64,000 nucleotides of DNA from Marinibaculum pumilum (lineage in GTDB: Bacteria; Pseudomonadota; Alphaproteobacteria; Ferrovibrionales; Ferrovibrionaceae): NCBI RefSeq assembly GCF_042646425.1, contig NZ_JBHRTR010000023.1, positions 62,001 to 126,000 of the forward strand, given 5' to 3'. Under the pieces are notes generated by a model. That model ran no database searches. It was not told where the DNA came from and was given only the letters and a program-made list of their open reading frames with translations. Positions 51,554-60,338 of the stretch are shown in pieces. Each line of letters opens with the position of its first letter. Position 1 is the stretch's first letter. The translations under genes were made by a program, and so were the position numbers.

Positions 51554-52471
51554 ATGTCGCGTTTCATCGCCCGTCGCCTGCTGGTGTCGCTGCTGGTCGC
51601 GATCTCGGTCTCGATCATCGGCTTCACCTTGCTGCGCCTGTCCGGCGACCTGGCCAGGGAACTGGCCGGCGACAATGCCAGCGTCGAGGATATCGCCCGC
51701 ACCGCGGCGCTCTACGGCCTCGACAAGTCCCTGGTCGCGCAATACTTCGACTGGCTGGGGGGCATGTTCCGCGGCGATATGGGCCGCTCGCTGTTCACCA
51801 ACGAATCCGTGGCGGAGCTGATCGGCGAACGGATCTGGGTCACGGTGATCCTGGCCATCGGGTCGCTGCTACTGGCGCTGGGTATCGGCATTCCGCTGGG
51901 GGTGGTCGCCGCCTGGCGGCCGAACTCCCTGGTCGACCGCTTCGCCCTGACCCTGGCGGTCTTCGGCCAGGCGATCCCGAACTTCTGGTTCGGCCTGATG
52001 CTGATCGTGATCTTCGGCGTGCAGCTGCAATGGCTGCCGATCTCCGGCTCGGAGACGCCGGTGCATTTCATCCTGCCGGTGGTGACACTGGGCCTCTCGG
52101 TGATGCCGCAGTTCACCCGCCTGACCCGCAGTGGCATGCTGGATGCGCTGAACGCGAACTATATCCGCGCCGCGCGCAGCAAGGGACTGCCGGTGCGACG
52201 GATCCTGTTCCGCCACGCCCTGCCGAACGCGGTGCTGCCGATCGTGTCGCTGGCGGCGGTGACCTTCGGCTTCCTGCTGGGCGGCTCGGTGATCGTGGAA
52301 TCCGTCTTCGCGCTGAACGGCATCGGCTATCTGGCCTATACCTCGATCCTGCGGCAGGACTTCCCCGTGGTGCAGTCGGTCGTGGTGATGGTCTCGTTGG
52401 CCTATATCGTGCTCACCTTCCTGGCCGACCTGGTCAATGCGCGGCTCGACCCGCGCATCCGGCCGACCTGA
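51554..52471 (+). CDS. DppB/OppB-type ABC permease
   Basis: This is a 305-residue permease with about six membrane segments. The N-terminal LLVSLLVAISVSIIGFTLLR and the EAA-type loop DALNANYIRAARSKGLPVRR are typical of DppB. It forms the channel with the next gene's product. An open frame upstream is not used. The next permease starts 17 bp after its stop. Confidence 0.9.
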   Translation: MSRFIARRLLVSLLVAISVSIIGFTLLRLSGDLARELAGDNASVEDIARTAALYGLDKSLVAQYFDWLGGMFRGDMGRSLFTNESVAELIGERIWVTVILAIGSLLLALGIGIPLGVVAAWRPNSLVDRFALTLAVFGQAIPNFWFGLMLIVIFGVQLQWLPISGSETPVHFILPVVTLGLSVMPQFTRLTRSGMLDALNANYIRAARSKGLPVRRILFRHALPNAVLPIVSLAAVTFGFLLGGSVIVESVFALNGIGYLAYTSILRQDFPVVQSVVVMVSLAYIVLTFLADLVNARLDPRIRPT

Positions 52472-52488
52472 GCGCCGGGGCCCGGTCG

Positions 52489-53433
52489 ATGCGCGATACT
52501 CCCAGAACGGTTCCCGCCAGGATGACCGCACAGTCGGTGCCGGCCGCCAGGCCTGTGCCGGAGGAACCGGCGACCCTGACCCCGAACCAGCTGATGCGCT
52601 ACCGCGCGAAGCGGCATCCCGGCCTGCTTCTCGGCGGCGGCGTGACCCTGGCCATCGTGCTGGCGGCGCTGCTGGCGCCGTGGATCGCGCCCTACGACCC
52701 GATCCAGCAGGACCTGCTGGCGAAGCTGAAGCCGCCGGTCTGGGCCGAGGGCGGCAGCTGGGCGCATGTCTTCGGTACCGACATCTACGGCCGCGACTTC
52801 TTCTCCCGCATCCTCTACGGCGCGCGGGTCTCGGTCTTCATCGGCTTCTTTGCCGCCTTCGTCTCCGCCATCGTCGGGGCCGCGATCGGCGTGGTCGGCG
52901 GCTATTTCGGCGGCCGGGTCGATGCCGTGGTGATGTACCTGGTGAACGTGAAACTGGCCCTGCCGGGCCTGATGGTGGCGCTGGCGCTGGTTTCCGTTAC
53001 CGGCGGCTCGATCCTGGCGCTGGTGCTGATCCTGGCCTTCCTGTTCTGGGACCGCTACGCGATCGTCTGCCGGACGGTGACCCAGCAGCTGCGCGGGCAG
53101 GAATTCGTGCAGGCCGCGGTCGCCACCGGCGCCTCTACGCCGCGGATCCTGTGGTCGGAGATCCTGCCCAACCTGTTCAGCCATATCGTCGTCATGATGA
53201 GCATGGAGATGGCGCTTGCGATCGTGGTGGAAGCGGCGCTGAGCTTCCTCGGCCTCGGCGTGCAGCCGCCGACCCCGTCCTGGGGCCTGCTGATCGCGGA
53301 AGGGCGGCAGTTCCTGTTCTTCAAGCCCTCGCTGATCGTGATCCCGGGCATCGCCATCTTCGTCCTGGTGATCGCGATCAACCTGCTGGGCGACGGCATC
53401 CGCGACGTGACCGCGACGGAGGGCAAGGGATGA
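52489..53433 (+). CDS. DppC/OppC-type ABC permease
   Basis: This is the partner permease of 314 residues. After a polar N-terminus (APRPVPEEPATLTPNQLMRY-like) come about six membrane segments, with FGTDIYGRDFFSRILYGAR and SFLGLGVQPPTPSWGLLI typical of DppC. An alternative ATG lies 33 nt downstream. Its stop overlaps the first ATPase start (ATGA). Confidence 0.9.
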   Translation: MRDTPRTVPARMTAQSVPAARPVPEEPATLTPNQLMRYRAKRHPGLLLGGGVTLAIVLAALLAPWIAPYDPIQQDLLAKLKPPVWAEGGSWAHVFGTDIYGRDFFSRILYGARVSVFIGFFAAFVSAIVGAAIGVVGGYFGGRVDAVVMYLVNVKLALPGLMVALALVSVTGGSILALVLILAFLFWDRYAIVCRTVTQQLRGQEFVQAAVATGASTPRILWSEILPNLFSHIVVMMSMEMALAIVVEAALSFLGLGVQPPTPSWGLLIAEGRQFLFFKPSLIVIPGIAIFVLVIAINLLGDGIRDVTATEGKG

Positions 53434-54437
53434 GCGCCGCGCCGCTGCTGGAGGTCGCCGACCTGAATGTCCGCCTGGCCGTCCCGCACGGCCGGCTGCA
53501 TGTGGTCAACAATGTCGACCTTCAGGTCGGCCGCGGCGAGACCCTCTGCCTGGTGGGGGAGAGCGGCTGCGGCAAGTCGATGGTGGCGCTGTCCCTGATG
53601 CGGCTGTTGCCGCGGGTGGCCGGCTGGAGCGCGGGTCATCTGCGCCTGGACGGGCAGGACCTGTCGGTGCTGGACGACCGCGCCTTCGCCGCGATCCCGG
53701 GCAACCGTATCGCGATGATCTTCCAGGACCCGATGACCGCCTTCAACCCGGTCATGCCGCTGGGCGAGCAGCTTTTCGAGGGCTTCCTGCGGCACCGCCG
53801 CGGCGACCGGCGGCAGGCGCGGGAGAAGGCGCTGCACCTGCTGGACCGGCTCAACGTCCCGGCTGCGGCGCGTCGGCTGAAGCAGTATCCGCACGAGCTG
53901 TCCGGCGGCCTGCGGCAGCGGATGATGATCGCCATGGCGCTGATGTGCGACCCGGCCCTGGTGATCGCGGACGAGCCGACCACCGCGCTCGACGTCACCA
54001 TCCAGGCGCTGACCCTGCGCCTGCTGGCGGAGCTGCAGCGGGAGATGGATCTTGGCCTGATCCTGGTGACCCACGACCTGGGCCTGGTCTCGCGCATGGC
54101 CGACCGGGTCGCGGTGATGTATGCCGGCCAGATCGTCGAGACGGCCGACCGCCGCAGCCTGTTCGCGGAACCGCGCCATCCCTACACAAGGGGCCTGATC
54201 GACTGCGTGCCGGTGCCCGGGCGCCACCGGGCCGGCGGCCGGCTTGGCACCATCGAGGGCTCGGTCCCGATGATGCTGGAGGGCGTTCCCGGCTGCCGCT
54301 TCGCCAATCGCTGCGCCTTCGTGCGCGGCGCCTGCCGCGCCCAGGCGCCGCCGGTGCGGCAGGCGGGGGGCCGCAGCTGGCGCTGCATCTGGGAAGGGTT
54401 GCCGGCATCGGAAGATGCGCTCCAGGGGGCGTCATGA
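53430..54437 (+). CDS. DppD/OppD-type ABC ATPase
   Basis: The 335-residue ATPase has Walker A GESGCGKSM, signature LSGGLRQRMMIAMAL, Walker B LVIADEPTTALDV and the C-terminal oligopeptide extension with Cys residues (GCRFANRCAFVRGAC), often an iron-sulfur site in this subfamily. It forms a heterodimer with the next gene's product. Both genes overlap by ATGA, so the ATPases are made together. Confidence 0.93.
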   Translation: MSAAPLLEVADLNVRLAVPHGRLHVVNNVDLQVGRGETLCLVGESGCGKSMVALSLMRLLPRVAGWSAGHLRLDGQDLSVLDDRAFAAIPGNRIAMIFQDPMTAFNPVMPLGEQLFEGFLRHRRGDRRQAREKALHLLDRLNVPAAARRLKQYPHELSGGLRQRMMIAMALMCDPALVIADEPTTALDVTIQALTLRLLAELQREMDLGLILVTHDLGLVSRMADRVAVMYAGQIVETADRRSLFAEPRHPYTRGLIDCVPVPGRHRAGGRLGTIEGSVPMMLEGVPGCRFANRCAFVRGACRAQAPPVRQAGGRSWRCIWEGLPASEDALQGAS

Positions 54438-55459
54438 CCGGCGAGGCCGCGCCGCTGCTCGAATTGCGCCATGTCGGCAAGAGCTTCCGCCTGCGCGGCG
54501 CCCTGTTCGGCCCGGCGCGGCAGCTCCATGCGGTGCGGGACGTATCGCTGCAGATTCCGCGCGGCAGCATCACCGCCATCGTCGGCGAGTCCGGCTGCGG
54601 CAAGTCCACCCTGGCACGCATGCTGCTGGGACTGGAAACGCCCAGCAGCGGCGAAATCCTGATCGATGGGCAACCGATCGGCGCGCTGGACCGGCGTGCC
54701 TTCGCCACCCGCGTCCAGCCGGTGTTCCAGGACCCCGTCTCGTCGCTCAATCCGCGCAAGACGGTGGCGCAGATCGTGCGCTTCCCCCTCGACGCCCATG
54801 GCGTGAAGCACCCGGCATGGCGGGCGGCCCGGGTGCGCGAGGTGCTGGAGCTTGTCGACCTGCCGCAGCGGCTGATGCATTCCTATCCCAGCCAGCTGTC
54901 CGGCGGGCAGTGCCAACGGGTGGCGATCGCCCGGGCGCTGGCGATCGGGCCGGAGGCGATCATCTGCGACGAGCCGACCTCCGCCCTCGACGTGTCGGTG
55001 CAGGCCCATATCCTGAACCTGATCCTGGACCTGTGGGAGCGGACGGGGACCGCCTTCGTCCTGATCAGCCACGACATGGCGGTGGTGGAGATCATGGCCC
55101 AGCGCATCGCCGTCATGTATCTCGGCCGGGTGGTGGAGGCGGGGGAGACCGCGCAGGTTATGCGCGATCCGCTGCATCCCTATACCCGGGCGCTGCTGTC
55201 GTCGGTGATGACGCCGGAACCTGAGGCCGGCCTGCCGGAGCCGGCCTTCAGCGGCATGGCGCCGGACCCCACCGACCCGCCGCCGGGCTGCGCCTTCCAT
55301 CCGCGCTGCCCGCGCGCCTTCGAACTATGTGCGGTGCTGGAGCCGGTCCTCGGTAAGCCTGCGGGGGCCGTGCCTGAGGGGAAAGGGCGGCAGCTGGCCT
55401 GCCACCTGCACCCGCCGCCCGGCCCCGAGGCTGCTCAGGCGGATCGCGGGTCGCGGTAG
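54434..55459 (+). CDS. DppF/OppF-type ABC ATPase
   Basis: This is the second ATPase, 341 residues, with Walker A GESGCGKST, signature LSGGQCQRVAIARAL, Walker B AIICDEPTSALDV and a Cys-containing tail (GCAFHPRCPRAFELC). It is the last gene of the importer operon. Its 3' end overlaps the converging methyltransferase gene by 25 bp, so there is no room for a terminator between them. Confidence 0.93.
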   Translation: MTGEAAPLLELRHVGKSFRLRGALFGPARQLHAVRDVSLQIPRGSITAIVGESGCGKSTLARMLLGLETPSSGEILIDGQPIGALDRRAFATRVQPVFQDPVSSLNPRKTVAQIVRFPLDAHGVKHPAWRAARVREVLELVDLPQRLMHSYPSQLSGGQCQRVAIARALAIGPEAIICDEPTSALDVSVQAHILNLILDLWERTGTAFVLISHDMAVVEIMAQRIAVMYLGRVVEAGETAQVMRDPLHPYTRALLSSVMTPEPEAGLPEPAFSGMAPDPTDPPPGCAFHPRCPRAFELCAVLEPVLGKPAGAVPEGKGRQLACHLHPPPGPEAAQADRGSR

Positions 55460-56157
55460 AGGTCCAGCAGCATCGGCTGCTCGAAGACATAATCGCCCTC
55501 GTCGCTGCGGCCCTGTTCGAACAGGGCGCGGACCTCGTCGGTCTCCACCCGGTCGCGGCTGATATTGTTGAAGGTCTGGCCGGTCACCCGGGTCACCATC
55601 GCCGCGAAATCGGCGTGCCGCGGATACTGCACGAAGCGATAACGGTCCACCCGGCCGAAGCGCGGCTGCGCCACTTCCGACAGCGCCGCCTGGGCGGCGA
55701 TCCGCACCTCCGTCTCGTCATGGAACGGGCGCATCACCTGGAAATGGCTGCCGGTCATGCCGGGCTCGACGACGCAGAGGAAGCCGCCCTCTGGCTTCAG
55801 CACCCGCGCCGCCTCGGCCAGGGCAGCCGCCATCAGCGGCTTCGGCACGTGATGCAGGGAGCGGAAGAAGAACACGCCGTCCAGGCTGCCGCTCTCCGCC
55901 GGCAGCCGCTCCGCGCCCGCCTCCACGAATGTCAGGCCCGGCAGGGGCTCCGCCGCGCGGTTCTTCTCCGCCTGGATCGGGTCGGGCTCCACCGCCAGCA
56001 CCGTCGCCCCCAGGGCGCAGAGCCTGCGCGACAGGGCGCCTGCACCACAGCCGATATCGGCGACCTGCAGTCCGGCAACAGGCAGGAGATCGCTGACGGC
56101 GTCGATGTCGCTGCGTTCGCCGAGGTCGGTCCGGTCCGACGTGAAGGGCCTGTTCAT
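55435..56157 (-). CDS. Class I SAM-dependent methyltransferase
   Basis: The 240-residue protein has motif I VADIGCGAGALSRRLCALG, motif II VLAVEPDPIQAEK and motif IV GVFFFRSLHHVPKP, as in UbiE/type 11 methyltransferases. The C-terminal half is rich in Arg and aromatic residues. The ATG was taken as the first in frame, and the N-terminus gives no further hint. It converges on the importer operon with a 25-bp overlap. Substrate unknown. Confidence 0.85.
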   Translation of the reverse strand: MNRPFTSDRTDLGERSDIDAVSDLLPVAGLQVADIGCGAGALSRRLCALGATVLAVEPDPIQAEKNRAAEPLPGLTFVEAGAERLPAESGSLDGVFFFRSLHHVPKPLMAAALAEAARVLKPEGGFLCVVEPGMTGSHFQVMRPFHDETEVRIAAQAALSEVAQPRFGRVDRYRFVQYPRHADFAAMVTRVTGQTFNNISRDRVETDEVRALFEQGRSDEGDYVFEQPMLLDLYRDPRSA

Positions 56158-56240
56158 GGCGGCATCCTTGGGTATGGCGGGAGGCCATCCTTCTGACCGA
56201 GTGCCACGCTCCTGACAAGTCGGTTGCCGGCAGACGGCCC

Positions 56241-57005
56241 TCAGCCCAGCCGGACCGGCGCCTGGGGCACGTCCTGCCAGAAGGCGGGGTCATGGCCGTA
56301 CATCAGGCGGATACCTTGCGACTCCATGCGGCGCAGGTGGCGGAACACCGCCAGCATCGCCTCCGGGTCGGCAGCCCTGCCGGGCACCTGCATGCGGTCC
56401 AGCGATTCTTTCAGGTAGCAGGCATCGCCGCAGAGCAGGAACGCGCCGCCGGTCTGCGTCTGCACCCGCAGCGACTGATGGCCCGGCGTGTGGCCGTAGG
56501 TGGGCAGGCAGACGACACTGCCGTCGCCGAACACGTCATGCTCGCCCTCGACCTGGCGCAGGCGCTGGCCGGTGTCGAACTCGCTGTCGTAATAGCCGCG
56601 GCCCTGGCCGGAGACGGAGCGCGCATGGGCCAGTTCGCGCGCCTGCAGCAGGATGTCGGCATTCGGCAGCTGGGCGTTGCCGCCGCAATGGTCGAAATGC
56701 AGGTGGGAGTTGATGACCAGGTCGATCGCTTCGGGCGCAACCTCGGTGGCCGCCAGCCGGGCGGCGATCTCCTCGCCGGGCGCATAGTCGAAGCTGAAGA
56801 CCTTCAGGGTCGGGGCACCGAGATGGGCGGCGGCATCGTGCTGGCAGTCGATATGCATGCCCGCGTCGAACAGCACGCGCCCCTTCGGATGCACGATCAG
56901 GTAGGCAGGCACCGGAATCGTCAGATGGCCGGGGGCGCCGCCCAGCAGCATGTCATAGGGCATCGTCATAACGCCGCAGGTATAGGCGTAGAGCTGGACC
57001 GGCAT
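56241..57005 (-). CDS. Metallo-beta-lactamase hydrolase of the AHL-lactonase family
   Basis: The 254-residue enzyme has the zinc motif H-x-H-x-D-H in SHLHFDHCGG near residue 100, a later His in GHTPGHQSL, Asp in LLCGDACYLK and a C-terminal His in MYGHDPAFW. Length and motif order match the N-acyl-homoserine lactonases (AiiA/AttM), which open signalling lactones. It may therefore quench quorum sensing, but other lactones are possible. The start at MPVQLYAYT removes a non-homologous extension. It is divergent from an acetyltransferase gene 106 bp away. Confidence 0.85.
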   Translation of the reverse strand: MPVQLYAYTCGVMTMPYDMLLGGAPGHLTIPVPAYLIVHPKGRVLFDAGMHIDCQHDAAAHLGAPTLKVFSFDYAPGEEIAARLAATEVAPEAIDLVINSHLHFDHCGGNAQLPNADILLQARELAHARSVSGQGRGYYDSEFDTGQRLRQVEGEHDVFGDGSVVCLPTYGHTPGHQSLRVQTQTGGAFLLCGDACYLKESLDRMQVPGRAADPEAMLAVFRHLRRMESQGIRLMYGHDPAFWQDVPQAPVRLG

Positions 57006-57111
57006 GTTTCCCCCGTGGACCAGTGCGCAATGCGATTGCGGGATAGAATGCCCGCGGCGCAGATCCCGGCAAAGGGCCGGGGCAGCACTGCGTGGAAGGA
57101 TCGGCGGCAGG

Positions 57112-57603
57112 ATGTCAGACGAAAGCCATTCGGTGCGGCGGCTCGGCCCCACCGACCTGGCCGATGCCCGTGAACTGCTCGACCTGTTCGGAACCGCCTT
57201 CGCGGAGCCGGCGACCTATGGCGGCGCGGTGCCGGACGACGCCTATCTGAGGCGGCTGCTGGGGCGGGAGCATGTGCTGGTGCTGGTCGCGGACCGGCCG
57301 GGCGGGATTGCCGGCGGCCTCGTCGCCTATGAACTGGAGAAGCTGGAACAGGCGCGCAGCGAGATCTACATCTACGATCTTGCGGTGGCGACGGCCTGCC
57401 GCCGGCGCGGCGTGGCAACCGCCCTGATCGGGGCATTGCAGCGGATCGCGGCCGCGCGTGGCGCCTGGGTGATCTTCGTGCAGGCGGACCATGGCGACGA
57501 TCCGGCCATCGCGCTCTACACCAAGCTGGGCAGCCGCGAGGATGTGCTGCACTTCGATATCCCCGTGCCGCCCTCGGATGGCGGCATGCCCCGGAAGGCA
57601 TAG
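57112..57603 (+). CDS. GNAT acetyltransferase, AAC(3)-I-like
   Basis: The 163-residue protein has the GNAT fold and resembles aminoglycoside 3-N-acetyltransferase type I along its length, including ARSEIYIYDLAVATACRRRG, VATALIGALQ, VIFVQADHGDDPAIALY and TKLGSREDVLHFDI. If active it would acetylate gentamicin-like drugs. The start follows GGCAGG. No mobile element is nearby, so it looks like a chromosomal resident gene. Resistance is not shown, only family resemblance. Confidence 0.8.
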   Translation: MSDESHSVRRLGPTDLADARELLDLFGTAFAEPATYGGAVPDDAYLRRLLGREHVLVLVADRPGGIAGGLVAYELEKLEQARSEIYIYDLAVATACRRRGVATALIGALQRIAAARGAWVIFVQADHGDDPAIALYTKLGSREDVLHFDIPVPPSDGGMPRKA

Positions 57604-57631
57604 CCGTTGTCGCCTGACAGCGCCTCACACT

Positions 57632-58177
57632 TCACGGCGATGCGCCAGTCCCCGCGATCAGGCAGACGAAGCCGGCGATCGTCAGGATCACCGTCGGATA
57701 GAAGGTGAGCGCGAAGCCGAAGGCCCGTGCCGCGGCGCCGCGGCGATAGCCGAGCACGAACAGCAGCCGGCCGATCACGAACAGGATCACCGCCGCCGGC
57801 ACCGCTGCCATCCAGGCCCGCGGTGCGACCGCGGTCCAGAACAGATGCGCCAGCACCGCGATCACCGCCTGTTCCAAAGTGTTCTGCAGCACGGCCTGCA
57901 GCACATGGGCGCGGTCGGTGCCGGGGGTCAGACCGCCGCCGTCGATATCGGCCGGGGTGAAGAAGCGGTGCCGCGCCAGGTTGCCGATCGCCAGCACCAG
58001 GCAGGCCAGGACGGCGGCGTCCCATTGCAGGGTGAAGAGGATGCGCTGCGCCGGCTGCGCCAGCGGGGTCAGCGCCGCCGGCTGCCAGAGCACAGCGCCG
58101 GCCAGCACCACCAGCGAGAGCAGCAGGGCCAGAAGCATGTTGCGCAGCACGCCGCGCTGTTTCGTGTCGAGGGCCAT
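57632..58177 (-). CDS. MAPEG-family membrane protein
   Basis: The 181-residue protein has four hydrophobic segments and MAPEG features in its second half: QNTLEQAVIAVLAHLFW and RLLFVLGYRRGAAAR. Family members bind glutathione or lipids at the membrane. An upstream GTG is possible, but the ATG used has GGAAGG at a better distance. It converges on the acetyltransferase gene. Confidence 0.75.
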   Translation of the reverse strand: MALDTKQRGVLRNMLLALLLSLVVLAGAVLWQPAALTPLAQPAQRILFTLQWDAAVLACLVLAIGNLARHRFFTPADIDGGGLTPGTDRAHVLQAVLQNTLEQAVIAVLAHLFWTAVAPRAWMAAVPAAVILFVIGRLLFVLGYRRGAAARAFGFALTFYPTVILTIAGFVCLIAGTGASP

Positions 58178-58244
58178 GACGGGCACCTTCCGATCCGTTT
58201 CGCAGTGACAAGATTTCAGGTTCGGCCGCGAGCCACAACCGGGA

Positions 58245-58961
58245 TCATTCGATGCGGATCCGGGGGAAGATCTCCGGCAGCGCGGCCTGCAGCAGCCTGT
58301 CGATCCGCACCGCGTTCTTGCGGTAGACGAAAGGGCGCCTGGGATAGATCCGGTCGTTCACCCAGTGCGCCGACCAGCCGGTTGTGCTGTCGATGCATTC
58401 CCGCGCGAAGCCGTCCAGGTCGTAGCGGTCCTGAAGTTCCAGGCAGCCGCTGACGAAGACGTCGACATAGGACTGGACGATCGGCGTCTCCGGGGTCGCC
58501 GCGCCGACATGGCTCTCCGGCGTGACATAGAGCCAGACCTGGCCGTTGGGCCGCGGCTGGCCGCCCAGCATCTTCAGGTCCGCGGGCGGAACCAGCGACC
58601 GGCAATAGATATATTCGCGCCTGTCGGTGCGGTGGATATCGGCCGCATCGTCCAGCCGGTAGATCGCCGCAATCATGCTGGCATCCGGGTCGGGACGGAC
58701 GCCCAGATAGACCGGCTGCGGGCCGGGGTCGGTGCCGGGGTCGATCCAGCCCCGCCGGAACCCGGCCACCCGGACGGGCAGGCTGGGGCCGGACTGCTTC
58801 ACCGTCCGCGCCTTCGATGCCGTTTCCATCAGGCTGCCATAGCCCAGGGTGTATTGCGGCATCTGCGGATCGGGGTCGGGATGGCAGTCGTCGGCCGCGG
58901 CGGGCAGGGACGCTAGAGACAATGCGATGCCGGCGGCCAGGGACAGGAGGCGAGGGTGCAT
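58245..58961 (-). CDS. Exported gamma-glutamylcyclotransferase-like protein
   Basis: The 238-residue product has a signal peptide (MHPRLLSLAAG, cut near PAAADD), then YTLGYGSLMETASKAR, the substrate-binding loop of the gamma-glutamylcyclotransferase/AIG2 fold, and VRVAGFRRGW. Enzymes of this fold release 5-oxoproline from gamma-glutamyl peptides, and nearly all act in the cytoplasm. The catalytic Glu cannot be placed with certainty. An exported version would act on periplasmic glutathione or peptides; that is inferred. Confidence 0.65.
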   Translation of the reverse strand: MHPRLLSLAAGIALSLASLPAAADDCHPDPDPQMPQYTLGYGSLMETASKARTVKQSGPSLPVRVAGFRRGWIDPGTDPGPQPVYLGVRPDPDASMIAAIYRLDDAADIHRTDRREYIYCRSLVPPADLKMLGGQPRPNGQVWLYVTPESHVGAATPETPIVQSYVDVFVSGCLELQDRYDLDGFARECIDSTTGWSAHWVNDRIYPRRPFVYRKNAVRIDRLLQAALPEIFPRIRIE

Positions 58962-58999
58962 GAGGCTGGTCCTTTCGTGATGCCGACGGGCGCTGCGCC

Positions 59000-60181
59000 T
59001 CATTCGCCGAACTGGAAACCTTCGAACCGGTGCAGCGCCTCCTCGATCCGGGCCTTCAGTCCGGCCGGCCGGCGGCCCTCGGTCCAAGTCCAGTTCTGTA
59101 TCAGGAGGCTGCCGGCCTGCCGGTCTGCCTTGAGGTCCAGCGCCGCGACGATCCGCTCTCCGTCCAGCACCGGCAGGGCGAAATAGCCGAGCCTGCGCTT
59201 CGCCTTCGGCACATAGGCCTCGAACAGATGGTCATAGCCGAAGAACAGCGACAGACGCTTGCGCTGGATGATCAGCGGGTCGAACGGCGACAGGATGTGC
59301 AGCAGGTCGGGCAGGGGGGCTGCGGCCCCGTCCAGGGCTTCCGGCGTGGCCCAATGTTCCGTCTTGTCCGCGCCTTCCAGGGCCACCGGGCGCAGCTTCC
59401 CGCGCCGCACCCGGCTTTCGATCCGCTGGCGGATCGCCGGCTTCCGGCCGGCATCCAGGTGACAGATCGAGTCCAGGCTGACAACGCCCTGCGACCGCAG
59501 CGCCCGGTCCAGCAGATAGTCCAGCAGCTGCCCTTCGGTGGCCGCCCGCGGCTTTGCCGTCCAGCCGAAATGCCGGTCCGTCAGGTCGTAGCTCTTCAGC
59601 ATGCCGTCGCGGGCGGCGATGGTCAGCGCGCCGGTGAAGAAGGCGAGCTGCAGGGCCTTCTTCGACGGCTTGCGGCTGCCCCAGGCATGCGTCTTCTCCA
59701 CCAGGGTATCGTCGTCGATGTCGCGGATGGAGATCGGCCCCTGGTCGCGTACCAGCCGCATCACCTTGCGCATGTCGGCGGGGCGCACCGTGCCGAACCA
59801 GGATTTCGATTCGCGGCCGAACTGCCGCATCGCCGGCAGGAAAAAGCGGAAATCGGCCGTGGGCACGTAGGACAGCGCATGGGTCCAGTATTCGAAGACG
59901 CTCTTCTCGCCGCTCTGCGCGGCCTGCAGGTCGGCACGGCGATAGTCCGGGATGCGGGACCAGAGGATGTGGTGGTGGCTGCGCTCGACGACGTTGATGG
60001 TGTCGATCTGGACATAGCCCAGATGCGCGACGGCGGCGCGCACGGCCTGCGGGCCGGCACCGAACGGCGCATCCGCATCCAGTCGCTGCGCCCGCAGCCA
60101 GATGCGGCGGGCGTGAGTGGCGGACAAGGGCAGGGGGGCAGGGGGCGGCTTCGGCATCGGCGAGAGATTAGCCGCCCGCAT
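59000..60181 (-). CDS. YcaQ-like winged-helix DNA glycosylase
   Basis: The 393-residue protein belongs to the HTH_42/YcaQ family, which unhooks interstrand DNA crosslinks and removes alkylated bases. The catalytic Q-x-D motif is present in LGYVQIDTINVVERSHHH, and the later segments FEYWTHALSYVP and ILSPFDPLIIQRKRL are typical. The ATG used has GGAGG only 2-3 nt before it; an ATG eight codons later is an alternative. It is not near other repair genes, apart from the SOS-type boxes some 20 kb away. Confidence 0.85.
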   Translation of the reverse strand: MRAANLSPMPKPPPAPLPLSATHARRIWLRAQRLDADAPFGAGPQAVRAAVAHLGYVQIDTINVVERSHHHILWSRIPDYRRADLQAAQSGEKSVFEYWTHALSYVPTADFRFFLPAMRQFGRESKSWFGTVRPADMRKVMRLVRDQGPISIRDIDDDTLVEKTHAWGSRKPSKKALQLAFFTGALTIAARDGMLKSYDLTDRHFGWTAKPRAATEGQLLDYLLDRALRSQGVVSLDSICHLDAGRKPAIRQRIESRVRRGKLRPVALEGADKTEHWATPEALDGAAAPLPDLLHILSPFDPLIIQRKRLSLFFGYDHLFEAYVPKAKRRLGYFALPVLDGERIVAALDLKADRQAGSLLIQNWTWTEGRRPAGLKARIEEALHRFEGFQFGE

Positions 60182-60338
60182 ACCCTCCGGCCCAGCCTTG
60201 TCTGCCGCCGCACCGCCATGCGGCCGCTGCAGGGATCGCCCGAGGGGCTTCCAGGTCGAACTTCGTCAGCTGCGTCAGTGCCTGCACTGCGCGATGCCGG
60301 TCATCCGACGGCCTCCTGCGCGGCATCCGTACCGGCGT

